A stretch of 64,000 bases of DNA from CAVRQM01 sp963723455 (GCA_963723455.1 CAVRQM010000001.1:1612001-1676000), one strand, 5' to 3'. Shown: positions 19,138-29,096, counted from the first letter of the stretch. Numbers and translations: made by a program. The notes: generated from the sequence alone by a model not told the origin.

Positions 19138-21532
19138 ATGCCGCCGGTCCCGCCCGCCCGACCCGCCCGCTCCGTCGTGCCGGTCCTGACCGGCGTGGTC
19201 TATGCCCTGATCGGCTTGGCGCTGGCCGCCGGCGGGGCTTGGCTCGCGGCGCTGGGCGGCTCGTTGTACTACCTCATTGCCGGGCTCGGCGTCCTGCTGG
19301 CCGGGGTGCTGCTGATCGCCCGTCGCCGGCTGGCGCTGTGGGTGTTCGCCGCCGTGCTGATCGGCACCCTGATCTGGGCGGTGGCCGAAATCGGCTTTGA
19401 CTGGTGGCCGCTGGCCGCGCGCGGCGACATCATATTCCCCCTGGCGCTGTGGCTGCTGCTGCCGTGGGTGACGCGCCCGCTCGGCCCCGGCCCGGCCGGC
19501 TACGGCGCTGCCACCTGGCCGCTATGGATCGGCGTCGTCGCGGCGGTCATCGTCCTGGCCGTCGGGCTCGAACTCGGACTACCACGAGACATTCGGCAAG
19601 ATCCCCGTCGCGAGCGCAGCTCCGGCCGCAGCACCGGATGCGCAGCCGGACGGGGACTGGCGGGCTTATGGCCGCACTCAACTCGGCCAGCGGTATTCGC
19701 CGCTGACGCAGATCACCCCGGCCAATGTCGCCCGGCTGAAGGTCGCCTGGACCTTCCGCACCGGCGACCTGCCCGGCAAGAACGACCCGGTCGAGACCAC
19801 GTTCGAGGTGACGCCGATCAAGGTCCGCGACACGCTGTATCTGTGCTCGCAGCACCAGCGGCTGTTCGCCGTCGATGCCAGGACCGGCGGGCTGCGCTGG
19901 TCGTACGATCCGCATGTGCAGGACAACCCGACCTTCCAGCACCTGAGCTGCCGCGGCGTGTCATACGACGACACGCCGCCGCAAGCGGGCAGTGCCGACG
20001 CCGCGCCGCCGGCAGCCGATTGTCCGCGTCGCATCTTCCTGCCGGTCAATGACGGTCGGATGATCGCGCTCGATGCCGACAGCGGCAAGCCGTGCGACGG
20101 CTTCGGCGACCACGGCACGCTTGATCTGCAACAGGGGATGCCGGTCAAGACGCCCGGCTTCTACGAGCCGACGTCGCCGTCGGTGATCGGCGACGGCATA
20201 CTGGTGGTCGCCGGGTCGGTGATCGACAACTACTCGACCGACGAACCCTCGGGCGTCGTGCGCGGCTACGACACGCATACCGGCAGGCTGGTCTGGGCAT
20301 GGGATTCCGGGGCCGCCGACGAGAACGCCATCCCCAGCGGCACGCAGACCTACACCAGGAACTCGCCGGAATCCTGGATCACCGCCTCGTTCGATCCGCA
20401 GCTGCATCTGGTCTATGTGCCGACCGGCGTGCATACGCCGGACATCTGGGGCGGCGATCGCGACGCGTTGATGGAGCGTTACTCCAGCGCGTTGGTGGCG
20501 CTGGACATCCGCACCGGCAAGCGCGTCTGGTCCTATCAGACGGTGCATCATGACCTGTGGGACATGGACGTGTCGTCGCAGCCGACGCTGGCCGACCTGC
20601 CGGCCGATGGCGGGACCGTGCCGGCGGTGCTGGTGCCGACCAAGACCGGCAACCTGTTCGTGCTCGACCGGCGCAGCGGCCAGCCGATCGTGCCGGCGCC
20701 GGAACGCGCGGTGCCGCAGGGCGCGGCGCCGGGCGACCGCGTCTCGCCGACGCAGCCGTTCTCCGACCTGACGTTCCGCCCCGCCGCCGACCTGACCGGC
20801 GCGGATATGTGGGGCGCCACGATCTTCGACCAGCTCGCCTGCCGGATCATGTTCCACCGGCTCCGCTATCAGGGCACGTTCACCCCGCCCTCGCTGCAAG
20901 GGACGCTGGTGTTTCCCGGCAATCTGGGCATGTTCGAGTGGGGCGGGATCGCGCTCGATCCGGTGCGCGACATCGCCATCGCCAATCCGATCGCCATCCC
21001 GTTCGTGTCGCGGCTGATCCCGCGCGGGCCGGACAACCCGCCCGCGCCCAACGCCGCCCACCCGTCCGGCAGCGAGGTGGGCGTGCAGCCGATGTACGGA
21101 TCGCCGTTCGGAGTGGTGCTGCACCCGTTCCTGTCGCCGATCGGCCTGCCCTGCAAGCGGCCGCCCTGGGGGTTCATGGCCGGCATCGACCTCAAGACCC
21201 GCAAGATCGCCTGGATGCACCGCAACGGCACCATCCGCGACAGCGCGCCGCTGCCGATTCCGATCAAGATGGGCGTCCCCAGTCTGGGCGGCCCGATGAC
21301 CACCGCCGGCGGGGTGGCGTTCCTGACCTCGACCACCGATTATTTCATCCGCGCCTATGACGTGACCGACGGACGCCAAGTGTGGCAGGACCGCCTGCCG
21401 GCCGGGGCGCAATCGACGCCGATGACCTACTCGGTGGACAGCAGGCAATACGTGGTCACCGCGGCCGGCGGGCACGGCTCGTTCGGCACCAAGGTCGGCG
21501 ACTACGTCATCGCCTATGCGCTGCCGCAGTGA
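19138..21532 (+). pseudogene. gcd: Membrane-bound PQQ-dependent glucose dehydrogenase, frame break near 19,570
   Basis: Quinoprotein that oxidises glucose to gluconolactone in the periplasm and passes electrons to ubiquinone. Five transmembrane helices are encoded from ATG 19138 (GAGG six bases upstream), ending in WIGVVAAVIVLAVGLELG. The periplasmic eight-bladed propeller is in the next frame, beginning DYHETFGKIPVA near 19,580 and continuing with GDWRAYGRTQLGQRYSPL, NSPESWITASFDPQ, TVHHDLWDMD and the final GGHGSFGTKVGDYVIAYALP. Removing one base between about 19,560 and 19,585 restores a 797-residue protein, the normal length. So the gene looks complete apart from one extra base: a real mutation or a sequencing error. 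Confidence 0.9.
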
Positions 21533-21614
21533 TCGTGTCGCTCGCTGTGCCCGCGGGGAACGACGTGCGGCTTGCGATGTGTTCGTGAACTATACCGCGC
21601 CGCAGGGCGGACCG

Positions 21615-22049
21615 TCAGTGCGGCGGCGGCAACGGGCAGCTCAGGTCGCCCTCGGCGCAATGCAGGTAGGACTGCAGAACCCTGGTCCGCTCCGCCGTCA
21701 GGCGTGCCATGCAGCCGGCCTCGATCATCGGCAGGATGCTGCCGCCGCGCACCGATGACGAGGCGAACGCGCACTCGGCGTCGCGGAACCTGATCCACGC
21801 CCGCTGTGCGGCGACCAGCAGCTTTCCCGCCGCCGCGTCGTCGCGCAGCCGTGCGGCGGCCTGCCGGTAGGCGTCGTTGAGCGCCGCATCGGATCGCCTG
21901 TAGTCCTGGCCCGCGCAGGCGTTCATGTCGGCCTGTGTCTCGGCATGGGCGCAATCGATCGTCGCGGCCCGGCAGGCCGGCAAGGCCGCTACGAGGGCAA
22001 ACGCCAGAACGGCCGCGAACAGGACACCGGCCGTCAGGATCTTCCGCAT
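21615..22049 (-). CDS. LprI/DUF1311-type exported protein
   Basis: 144 residues with a signal peptide (ILTAGVLFAAVLAFALVAALPA). The mature part carries the LprI N-terminal (DUF1311) pattern: DCAHAETQADMNACAGQDY, DAALNDAYRQAAARL, LVAAQRAWIRFRDAECAF and CMARLTAERTRVLQSYL, with four conserved cysteines. Some relatives inhibit lysozyme; for most the role is unproven. Its GGAGGGTGAG ribosome-binding site lies over the end of the UdgX gene and its ATG follows that stop by one base, so it may be transcribed with the UdgX pair. Confidence 0.82.
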   Translation of the reverse strand: MRKILTAGVLFAAVLAFALVAALPACRAATIDCAHAETQADMNACAGQDYRRSDAALNDAYRQAAARLRDDAAAGKLLVAAQRAWIRFRDAECAFASSSVRGGSILPMIEAGCMARLTAERTRVLQSYLHCAEGDLSCPLPPPH

Positions 22050-22050
22050 C

Positions 22051-23475
22051 TCACCCTCCCTCGATCAGGCTGCCGGCCAGCCGCAGGTCATCCACGAACG
22101 CCGCGTATTCGCGCGCCTTGGCCGCCTCGTCGGGCAGGCGCAGCAGGTATGACGGATGCACCGTCACCAGCGCCACGCCGTTGCCCAGCGGCATCGGCTT
22201 GCCGCGCTCGCGGGTGATCGCCACGGCGCGGCCGAGCACCGCGCGCGCGGCGGTGGCGCCCATCAGCACGGTGACGCGCGCCAGCACCTCGGCGCGCTCG
22301 ATGTCCAGCCAATGCGCGCAGGCGACGATCTCGCTGGTGCCGGGCTTGGCATGGATGCGCCGTTTGCCGCGCGGCTCGAACTTGAAATGCTTGACCGCAT
22401 TGGTCACGTAGGCGTCGGCGCGATCCAGCCCGGCCTCGGCCATGGCGCGGTCGAACAATTGCCCTGCCGGCCCTACGAACGGCCGGCCGGCCAGATCCTC
22501 CTGGTCGCCGGGCTGCTCGCCGACGAACAGGATGTGGGCATTGGCCGCCCCCTCGCCGAACACGGTCTGGGTCGCCGCTTCCCACAGGTGGCAGCGCCGG
22601 CATCCGGCCGCCTCGGCGGCGGCGCGCCCGAGCGCAGTGTCGGGGGCGGCTGGCGCGGGGCGATGCGAGCGGCCGGTCGGGCGCGGCGGCGAGATCACGG
22701 GCTGCTCCGTCATGCTGTCGGACCGGCTCTGCGCGGTACGGATCAGCTCTGGTATCGCCGCCGCTTCCGGCAGGTTGCGCCAGTATTTGCGCGGCATCTC
22801 CGAGGTCATGGCGCGCACCTTCAGCCGCGCCGGGTTGAAGATGCTGGCGAAATAGGTGCGCCAGTACTCAGCGAGCCGGTCGTCGTCGGGCACCTGGCGC
22901 GGGTCGGCGCCGGGGCCGAACGCCAGGCCCGCGCCATCCCAATGCACGCTGCGATACGGCGTCAGGATCGACCAGGCCATCGTGGCGAAGCGGCGCGCGA
23001 AGAACGCGGCGTTGGCCTCGACGATGAAATGCTCCGGCTCGAACCAGGCGACGTAGCGCACCGCCTCGGCCTCGGTCACTTCGCGGAAGCGGACGAAGGC
23101 GCGCATCTTGTGGGTGTCGCGCCGCACCGCCTGGGCCAGCCGGTTGGCGCGCGCCACCAATGGGTCGGCTGCCTGCTCCAGCACCTGTCGCTCGCCGCGG
23201 TGCGCGCGGACAATCAGGCCGTACATCAGCGCGAACCGCTCCGGCTCGCGCGCCTGGATCACCGTCTGCGCCAGATCGACCAGCGCGCGCGGCAGGGTGA
23301 AAGCGCCCGAGGGCGGCGGCCGGGCAGCCCCTTCGTCCAGGGCCGCGAACAGGTCGGCGGGCGCGCCGACCGACCAGACCACCTGCTCCGGCGTCACGCC
23401 ATCCAGCGCCAGCGCCCGGGCGGCGGCGCGGAAACCGTCCCAGTCCACCTCATGCGCCAGCACGATCCCGGTCAT
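22051..23475 (-). CDS. udgX: UdgX-type uracil-DNA glycosylase fused to DUF4130 domain
   Basis: 474 residues. Residues 1–255 form the DUF4130 (SAM-linked DNA metabolism) domain, with TPYRSVHWDG and PRKYWRNLPEA. The C-terminal part is a family-4-like uracil-DNA glycosylase with GEQPGDQED, FVGPAGQLFDRAM and the UdgX-specific loop KRRIH (371–375). In the characterised mycobacterial enzyme this loop histidine makes a covalent bond to DNA after uracil excision. HPSYLL follows at 440. Cysteines (GCRRC and one in VACAHW) fit a 4Fe-4S cluster. The ATG overlaps the stop of the radical SAM gene as ATGA, the usual partner of this fusion. Confidence 0.93.
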   Translation of the reverse strand: MTGIVLAHEVDWDGFRAAARALALDGVTPEQVVWSVGAPADLFAALDEGAARPPPSGAFTLPRALVDLAQTVIQAREPERFALMYGLIVRAHRGERQVLEQAADPLVARANRLAQAVRRDTHKMRAFVRFREVTEAEAVRYVAWFEPEHFIVEANAAFFARRFATMAWSILTPYRSVHWDGAGLAFGPGADPRQVPDDDRLAEYWRTYFASIFNPARLKVRAMTSEMPRKYWRNLPEAAAIPELIRTAQSRSDSMTEQPVISPPRPTGRSHRPAPAAPDTALGRAAAEAAGCRRCHLWEAATQTVFGEGAANAHILFVGEQPGDQEDLAGRPFVGPAGQLFDRAMAEAGLDRADAYVTNAVKHFKFEPRGKRRIHAKPGTSEIVACAHWLDIERAEVLARVTVLMGATAARAVLGRAVAITRERGKPMPLGNGVALVTVHPSYLLRLPDEAAKAREYAAFVDDLRLAGSLIEGG

Positions 23476-24674
23476 GCAAACAGCTCGCCCTGCCTCGGCA
23501 GGCGGCGCGCGAGCCGCTCGGCGTCCAGGCCGCGCGGCCGATGGTCCGGCGTGACCACGAACGGCGTCAGCTTCGCCAAGGGCAGCCGCAGCCGGGCGAG
23601 ATCGTCCATGCGCAGGCAGCGGTGCCGCCGCGCGGCCAGGATGCGCTCGACCGACCTCACACCCAGGCCGGGAACGCGCAGCAGCATCTCCCGGTCGGCG
23701 CGGTTCACGTCCAGCGGGAACAGCCCGCGATGCGCGAGCGCCCAGGCCAGTTTCGGGTCCAGCTCCAGCGGTAGGTTGCCGGCGGCGTCGGTCTGCAGCT
23801 CGGGGACGGCGAAGCCGTAGAAGCGCAGCAGCCAGTCGGCCTGATAGAGCCGGTGCTCGCGCAGCAGCGGCGCCGGGCGCGGCGGCAGGGCGGCCGAGGC
23901 GTCAGGAATCGGGCTGAACGCCGAGTAGTACACGCGGCGCAATGCGTATGAGCTATACAGGTTGGTGCTCATGTCCAGGATCGTGCGGTCGCTGCTGGTG
24001 TCGGCGCCGACGATGACCTGCGTGCTCTGTCCCGCCGGTGCGAACCGCGGCGCCTTTCTCTCGCGCGCCGCCTCGATGCCTAGCCGCAGCCGGCCCATCG
24101 AGCGGCGGATGCCAGCGGAGTCCTTCTCCGGCGCCAGCCGGTCCAGCGCCGCCTGGCTCGGCAATTCCACATTGATCGACAGGCGGTCGGCGTAGCGGCC
24201 CGCCTCGGCCAGCAAGGCGGGGTCGGCGTCGGGGATGGTCTTCAGGTGGATGTAGCCGCGGAACCCGTGCTGCTCGCGCAGGCTGCGGGCGACGCGGATC
24301 ACCTGCTCCATCGTGTAGTCCGGGCTGCGGACGATGCCGGAACTCAGGAACAGGCCCTCGATGCAGTTGCGCCGATAGAAGCCAAGGGTCAGGCGCACGA
24401 CCTCATCGACCGAGAACCGCGCCCGGCGCACGTTCGAGGAGCGGCGGTTGACGCAGTACAGGCACTCGTACACGCAGGCATTGGTCAGCAGGATCTTCAG
24501 CAGCGAGATGCAGCGCCCGTCCGGCGCGTAGGCGTGGCAGATGCCCATGCCCTCGGTCGAACCGATGCCATCGCGCGCGCCGAGCGAGTGGCGGCGGTCG
24601 GTGCCGGACGAGGCGCAGGAGGCGTCGTATTTCGCCGCGTCAGCCAGGATCGCCAGTTTTTGCAACAGCTCCAT
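23472..24674 (-). CDS. Putative DNA modification/repair radical SAM protein
   Basis: 400 residues from ATG 24674 (GTG 24680 is an in-frame alternative). The radical SAM cluster motif is C67-x3-C71-x2-C74 (CVYECLYC), followed by SSGIVRSPDYTMEQ and a barrel with ELPSQAALDRLAPEKD. The C-terminus has a helix-hairpin-helix DNA-binding motif (REMLLRVPGLGVRSVERIL). This matches the radical SAM family that is nearly always next to the DUF4130–UDG fusion, as here. The substrate is unknown; a DNA base or adduct is inferred from the HhH motif and the partner. It is divergent from the glycosyltransferase gene. Confidence 0.9.
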   Translation of the reverse strand: MELLQKLAILADAAKYDASCASSGTDRRHSLGARDGIGSTEGMGICHAYAPDGRCISLLKILLTNACVYECLYCVNRRSSNVRRARFSVDEVVRLTLGFYRRNCIEGLFLSSGIVRSPDYTMEQVIRVARSLREQHGFRGYIHLKTIPDADPALLAEAGRYADRLSINVELPSQAALDRLAPEKDSAGIRRSMGRLRLGIEAARERKAPRFAPAGQSTQVIVGADTSSDRTILDMSTNLYSSYALRRVYYSAFSPIPDASAALPPRPAPLLREHRLYQADWLLRFYGFAVPELQTDAAGNLPLELDPKLAWALAHRGLFPLDVNRADREMLLRVPGLGVRSVERILAARRHRCLRMDDLARLRLPLAKLTPFVVTPDHRPRGLDAERLARRLPRQGELFA

Positions 24675-24891
24675 TCGCACCGCCCGTTTCCGTTCTGTTC
24701 TAGCCGTGACGCGATGCCGAGGCCAGCCAGGCCGCCGTCGGCGGCGGCTCGCGATCCCGTGATTGGGCGCGGCCCGGGGCGCATGTTACGCGCCGGCCTT
24801 CGAGGGACGCTCGCCGCTCCTCCCAGCAAGACCAATCCGTATCGTCGGCGGGGCAACGTCCAGGGCTCACACCCGGGTTCAGGATTGTCGC

Positions 24892-26220
24892 ATGTTTCTT
24901 TGCGTGATGCGGATACCGCCGGCGCTGGATGGGCATGGCGGCTCGCAGCGGGCGTGGCGGCTGGTCGAGGCGCTGCGCCGGCACGGTCCGGTGCATTTCG
25001 TGCTGGTGTGCCGCAAGGCCGACAAGGACGCGGCCAGCGTATCGCTGGAGCCGCTGCGGCCGCTGGTGCGATCCGTCACCACCATCGACATTCCTGAATG
25101 GAATCCCACCCGGCGCAGCGACATCCCCGGCCTGCACCGCATCAACAACGGCTGGGGCGACTTGCTGAAGTTCCGCAGCCACGAGGCGCCGGTAATCCCG
25201 GCCGCCGCCCTGGCGCGGATCGCCGCCCAGCTGCCGGTGCGCGAGGCTGACACGGTGTTTGCCGGCCGGCTGCCGTCGGCGGTGTTCATGCAGGATTTGA
25301 TGGACGCCGGCCACCTCAAGGCGCGCCGCCGCATCGTCGATTTCGACGACATCATGTCGCGCTTCCGCGAGCGCCAGCGCCGCTTCGACGGCAAGTCGCT
25401 CGGCCGGCAGGGAGTGCTGATCGCGCGCATCGACACCGTGCTGATCCGTCGCGCCGAGCGCCGCATCGCCGCCGCCTGGGACGGCGTGAGCGTCTGCACC
25501 GCCGAGGATGCGGACGCTCTGCGCGAGACCTATCCAGGCGCGCATGCGGTCAGGGTTCCCAACGTGATCGAACGCCCAAGCCTGCCGCCGCGCGCCGACG
25601 ACGGCGTGGTGCGGCTGCTGTTCGTCGGCAACCTGAGCTTCTTCCCCAACCTGCAGGGCTTGCAGCTGTTCGTCACTCAGGCATTGCCGCTGGTCCGCGA
25701 GGCTGCCCCGAACGTGACCCTGACCGTGGTGGGGATGCTGCCGGTGCCGGAGGTTCGCGCGCTATGCGCCGAACACGGGCTGGCGCTGCATACCGACGTG
25801 CCGAGCGTCGCGCCCTATTACGCCGACAGCGACATCGTGCTGGCGCCGATCCTGTTCGGCAGCGGCACGCGGATCAAGATCCTCGAATCGATGGCCTATG
25901 GCCGCGCCGTGGTCTCGACCTCGCTGGGCGCCGAGGGCCTTGATCTGGTGCATGGGCAACACCTGCTGATGGCCGACAGCATGACCGCGTTCGCGCAGGC
26001 GGTCATCGCGCTGGCGCACAACCGTCCCCGGCGCCTGTCGCTCGCCGCGGCGGCCCGGCAATTCGTCGTGGACGAGTACGGCGTCGCCGCGCTGGACGCC
26101 GGCATCGACCGGCTGCTCGCCGGGGCGGGGGAACAGCCTGCGGTGCCCGCGGGCCTGCCGCCTGGGGCTGCGGCGCACGCCGGCCGACCCCTGGAGGACG
26201 CGGCCGCGGCCGGGCAATGA
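24892..26220 (+). CDS. Glycosyltransferase, GT4-like fold
   Basis: 442 residues from ATG 24892 with AGGA ten bases upstream; the open frame extends further back but without homologous sequence. The N-terminal Rossmann domain begins MRIPPALDGHGGSQRAW. The C-terminal donor-binding half has LLFVGNLSFFPNLQGL, TVVGMLPVPEVRALC, SDIVLAPILFGSGTRIKILE and MAYGRAVVSTSLGAEGL, the E-x7-E-like region of GT-B enzymes acting on nucleotide sugars. It overlaps the flippase gene by four bases, so it probably builds a surface polysaccharide repeat that the flippase exports. Confidence 0.9.
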   Translation: MFLCVMRIPPALDGHGGSQRAWRLVEALRRHGPVHFVLVCRKADKDAASVSLEPLRPLVRSVTTIDIPEWNPTRRSDIPGLHRINNGWGDLLKFRSHEAPVIPAAALARIAAQLPVREADTVFAGRLPSAVFMQDLMDAGHLKARRRIVDFDDIMSRFRERQRRFDGKSLGRQGVLIARIDTVLIRRAERRIAAAWDGVSVCTAEDADALRETYPGAHAVRVPNVIERPSLPPRADDGVVRLLFVGNLSFFPNLQGLQLFVTQALPLVREAAPNVTLTVVGMLPVPEVRALCAEHGLALHTDVPSVAPYYADSDIVLAPILFGSGTRIKILESMAYGRAVVSTSLGAEGLDLVHGQHLLMADSMTAFAQAVIALAHNRPRRLSLAAAARQFVVDEYGVAALDAGIDRLLAGAGEQPAVPAGLPPGAAAHAGRPLEDAAAAGQ

Positions 26221-27749
26221 GCGCCGCCGACACGCCGCTCCAACAGGCGGCCGGCGAGCCGGATCCGGACGGCGAACGGCAGCGGCTGAAGTCGCTGACG
26301 GTCAGCGGGGCGGCCATCAACATGGCCTCGCAGCTGGTGCGGTTCGCGCTGCTGTTCGCCTATCAGATCGCCATGGCGCGGCTGCTGGCGCCCGGCGATT
26401 TCGGGCTGGTGGCAATGGCCGCTCCGGTGATCGCCTTCGTGCAGCTGTTCTCCGACCTCGGGCTGTCCTCGGCCACCATCCAGCAGGCGACGATCTCGCA
26501 GTCGCAGCTCAGCTTCCTGTTCTGGGTCAATGTTGGCATGGGCGCGCTGCTGGCCGCGATCACCGCGGCGCTGGCCCCGGCGGTCGCCTGGTTCTACGGC
26601 GACCCGCGCGTCGCCGATATCACGATTGCAGCGGGCGCGCTGCTGCTGCTGGGCGGGCTGTTCAGCCAGCACATGGCGCTGCTCAACCGCCGGCTGAAGT
26701 TCGGCGCGATCGCGGCGGTCGAACTCGGCAGCTTCGCGGTGGGCGCCGCCGCCGGCGTCGTCGCGGCGCTGTCCGGGCTGTCGTACTGGTCGCTGGTGGT
26801 GAACTCCGCCGCCACATCGGCCACAGCCATGCTGCTGGCCTGGATCATCAGCGGCTGGCGGCCGGGCCGCCCGGGCCGCACCGACGACATGCGGGCGCTG
26901 TTCCGTTTCGGCGCCAACCTGACCGGCTTCAGCATCGTCAACTTCTTCGCCCGCAACATGGACAATGTGCTGATCGGCCGCGTCTGGGGCGCCGGCGATC
27001 TCGGCCTGTACGACCGCGCCTACAAGCTGGTGCTGATGCCGTTCAACCAGATCGCCTATCCGTTCGCGCGCGTCGCCCTGCCGCTGCTGTCCAAGTCGCA
27101 GCACGAGCCGGAGTTCTACGCCCGCGCCTATCGGCGGCTGCTGGAATCCGTGCTGCTGCTCAGCTACCCGGGACTGGCCTGGGCGCTCGCCACCCACCAT
27201 GCGCTGATCCTGCATGTGCTGGGCCGGCGCTGGGAGGGGGTCAGCCCGATCTTCGGGGTGCTGGTGCTGGATGCCTTCGTCGCGCCGATCGGCAGCAGCA
27301 TGGGCTGGCTGTTCGTCAGCCAGGGGCGCACGCGCGAGATGCGCGACTGGGGCATCGCCGCATCGCTGCTGTTCGTCACCTGCTTCGCCGCCGGCCTGCG
27401 CTGGGGCGCCACCGGCGTGGCCAGCGGCTACGTGGTGGCCGGGGTGATCGAAATCGCCGTGCTGTGGCGCGTCGCCACCCGCACCGGCCCGCTGCGCGGC
27501 GCCAGCTTCCTGGGGCTGCTGCATCCGTTCATCGCCGGCGCGCTCGCCTCGCTGGCCGCGCTGCGCGCCCTGGCCGCGGTGATGGCGCCCGGCTGGGTCA
27601 TGCTCGGCGTCTCCGCGCTGCTGTCGTACGCGGTGTTCCTCGGCGTCATGGCCGCCCTGCCGGCCGGGCGGCGGATCCTCGCGGGCGTGCTGGCGCAGGT
27701 GCGCGGACTGCTCCCGGCCCGCACGCGCGCGGTGCTGCCGGCCCGCTGA
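26217..27749 (+). CDS. Polysaccharide flippase, Wzx/PST family
   Basis: 510 residues, ATG overlapping the glycosyltransferase stop as ATGA. About twelve to fourteen transmembrane helices. The polysaccharide-synthase pattern is seen in QIAMARLLAPGDFGLVAMA, LFSDLGLSSATIQQ, NFFARNMDNVLIGRVWGAGDL, GLYDRAYKLVLMPFNQIAYP and RVALPLLSK. It would move lipid-linked sugar units across the inner membrane. No polymerase or chain-length gene is in the window. Confidence 0.92.
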   Translation: MSAADTPLQQAAGEPDPDGERQRLKSLTVSGAAINMASQLVRFALLFAYQIAMARLLAPGDFGLVAMAAPVIAFVQLFSDLGLSSATIQQATISQSQLSFLFWVNVGMGALLAAITAALAPAVAWFYGDPRVADITIAAGALLLLGGLFSQHMALLNRRLKFGAIAAVELGSFAVGAAAGVVAALSGLSYWSLVVNSAATSATAMLLAWIISGWRPGRPGRTDDMRALFRFGANLTGFSIVNFFARNMDNVLIGRVWGAGDLGLYDRAYKLVLMPFNQIAYPFARVALPLLSKSQHEPEFYARAYRRLLESVLLLSYPGLAWALATHHALILHVLGRRWEGVSPIFGVLVLDAFVAPIGSSMGWLFVSQGRTREMRDWGIAASLLFVTCFAAGLRWGATGVASGYVVAGVIEIAVLWRVATRTGPLRGASFLGLLHPFIAGALASLAALRALAAVMAPGWVMLGVSALLSYAVFLGVMAALPAGRRILAGVLAQVRGLLPARTRAVLPAR

Positions 27750-27771
27750 AGCTAGATATAAGTCCCGAGAT

Positions 27772-28062
27772 TCAGCCCGGCGTGGGCAGGCCCGCCGCGT
27801 CGGGCAGGCCGCCATGCCCGGCTGCGGCATGCCCGACCTCGGTCGCGGCGCTGCGGAAATAGCGCAGCACATGCACCCGCACCGCGCTGGTGCGGGCGCC
27901 GGCCGGCCCGTCGCGCTCGATCGCCTGCACCAGCCGCGCCTGTGAGGTCCGCTCACGGGCGCAGATCTCGGCCATGGCGTCCCAGATCTCCGGCTCCAGG
28001 CGCATCGAGGTGCGGCCTTCGGTCGCCACGACGTTGCGATTCAGCAGGCGGCTGCTCACCAT
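27772..28062 (-). CDS. Small ribbon-helix-helix DNA-binding protein
   Basis: 96 residues from ATG 28062, which has GGGAG at the right distance; the frame is open further upstream but reads through the BolA gene. NVVATEGRTSMRLEPEIWD followed by MAEICARERTSQARLVQAI is a ribbon-helix-helix domain (short strand, two helices). The tail, VRVHVLRYFRSAATEVGHA, resembles other alphaproteobacterial RHH_4 proteins. It lies directly downstream of bolA on the same strand and may share its transcript. Targets are unknown. Confidence 0.8.
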   Translation of the reverse strand: MVSSRLLNRNVVATEGRTSMRLEPEIWDAMAEICARERTSQARLVQAIERDGPAGARTSAVRVHVLRYFRSAATEVGHAAAGHGGLPDAAGLPTPG

Positions 28063-28105
28063 GCGCTCCCGGCGGGAATGACCACTCTGGTATGCGCCGG
28101 GCCGG

Positions 28106-28417
28106 TTAACGAAGTGTTGCGTCTGGCTCCTCGGGCGCGGGGCCGGCTTCCTCGGGGGTGCGCAGCAGCAGCGACAGCGCGTGCAGGCCGCCGGCAAACT
28201 CGCGGTCCAGCGCGGCGTGGACGGCGCGCGACCGGGCGACCCGCGATTGGCCGCGGAAACGCGGCGAGACCACCTCGACCACGTAGTGCGTCTGGCCACC
28301 CGGTGCGGCTCCGGCATGGCCGGCGTGGCGCGCGCTGTCGTCCTGCACGCGCACCTCGGCGGGGGCCAGGGCGCGCTCCAGGCTGCGGGCGATGCGATCG
28401 GCGCGGTCGGACTCCAT
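28106..28417 (-). CDS. bolA: BolA family protein
   Basis: 103 residues from ATG 28417 (MESDRADRIARSLERAL); an upstream ATG in frame would add an atypical basic extension. The BolA core is THYVVEVVSPRFRGQSRVARSRAVHAAL followed in the last third by GGLHALSLLLRTPEE, with the conserved FxG, R-x-x-x-H and HALS elements. BolA proteins pair with monothiol glutaredoxins in iron–sulphur handling or act in stress response. Divergent from the J-domain gene; upstream of the RHH gene. Confidence 0.9.
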   Translation of the reverse strand: MESDRADRIARSLERALAPAEVRVQDDSARHAGHAGAAPGGQTHYVVEVVSPRFRGQSRVARSRAVHAALDREFAGGLHALSLLLRTPEEAGPAPEEPDATLR

Positions 28418-28490
28418 CGCCCATCCTAGCCGGAACGCCGGCCCGGGAAACCCCTTTGCAAAGCGTGGCCGAGGAAGCATCTATCTGCGG

Positions 28491-29085
28491 ATGACCCGAC
28501 GCTCCTCGCGCCCCCGGGCCTACGCGCCCGATCCGGGCGCGCCGGGCCATTCCTGCGACATGCCCGGCTGCCCCGCCGCGGGCGAGTACCGCGCGCCGAA
28601 ATCGCGCGCCTCGCTGCACGAGTACCTGGTGGTTCTGCCTGGAGCACGTACGCGCCTACAATGCTGGCTGGGATTTCTACAAAGGCATGTCGCCGGGCGA
28701 GATCGAGGCGCAGACCCGCGCCGACACCTCCTGGCAGCGACCGACCTGGCCGTTGGGCCGGCTCGGCGCCCGGGTGGACGAGGCCGCGCTGCGCGAGGAG
28801 CTGGGCGCGCTCGGCGGCCGCTTCGGCGGCGCCGGCGGCCGCCCGTCGCCCGCCGCCGACCCGACCCCGCGCGAGCTGCGCGAGCCGCTGGCCACCCTGG
28901 GCCTGGACTGGCCGGTGAGCCTGGACGCGCTGAAGCAGCGCTACAAGACGCTGGCCAAGCTGCATCACCCGGACGCCAATGGCGGCGACCGTGCGGCCGA
29001 GGAACGGCTGAAGACCATCAACCTGGCCTATGCCGCGTTGCGCGGGCGTCTGTCGCAGGGCGTTGCCGCCGGGGTCGGCGGATAG
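28491..29085 (+). pseudogene. J-domain (DnaJ-like) protein, frame break near 28,629
   Basis: Co-chaperone-like protein. From ATG 28491 the first frame reads MTRRSSRPRAYAPDPG and SRASLHEYL. One base later, the next frame continues WFCLEHVRAYNAGWDFYKG and runs to the J-domain at the C-terminus (LDALKQRYKTLAKLHHPDAN, with HPD intact). Removing one G in 28,627–28,631 gives a 197-residue protein, the usual length of this alphaproteobacterial family. Only the downstream 132 residues are open in the sequence as given. Divergent from bolA. Confidence 0.85.
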
Positions 29086-29096
29086 GCCGGGCGGAC

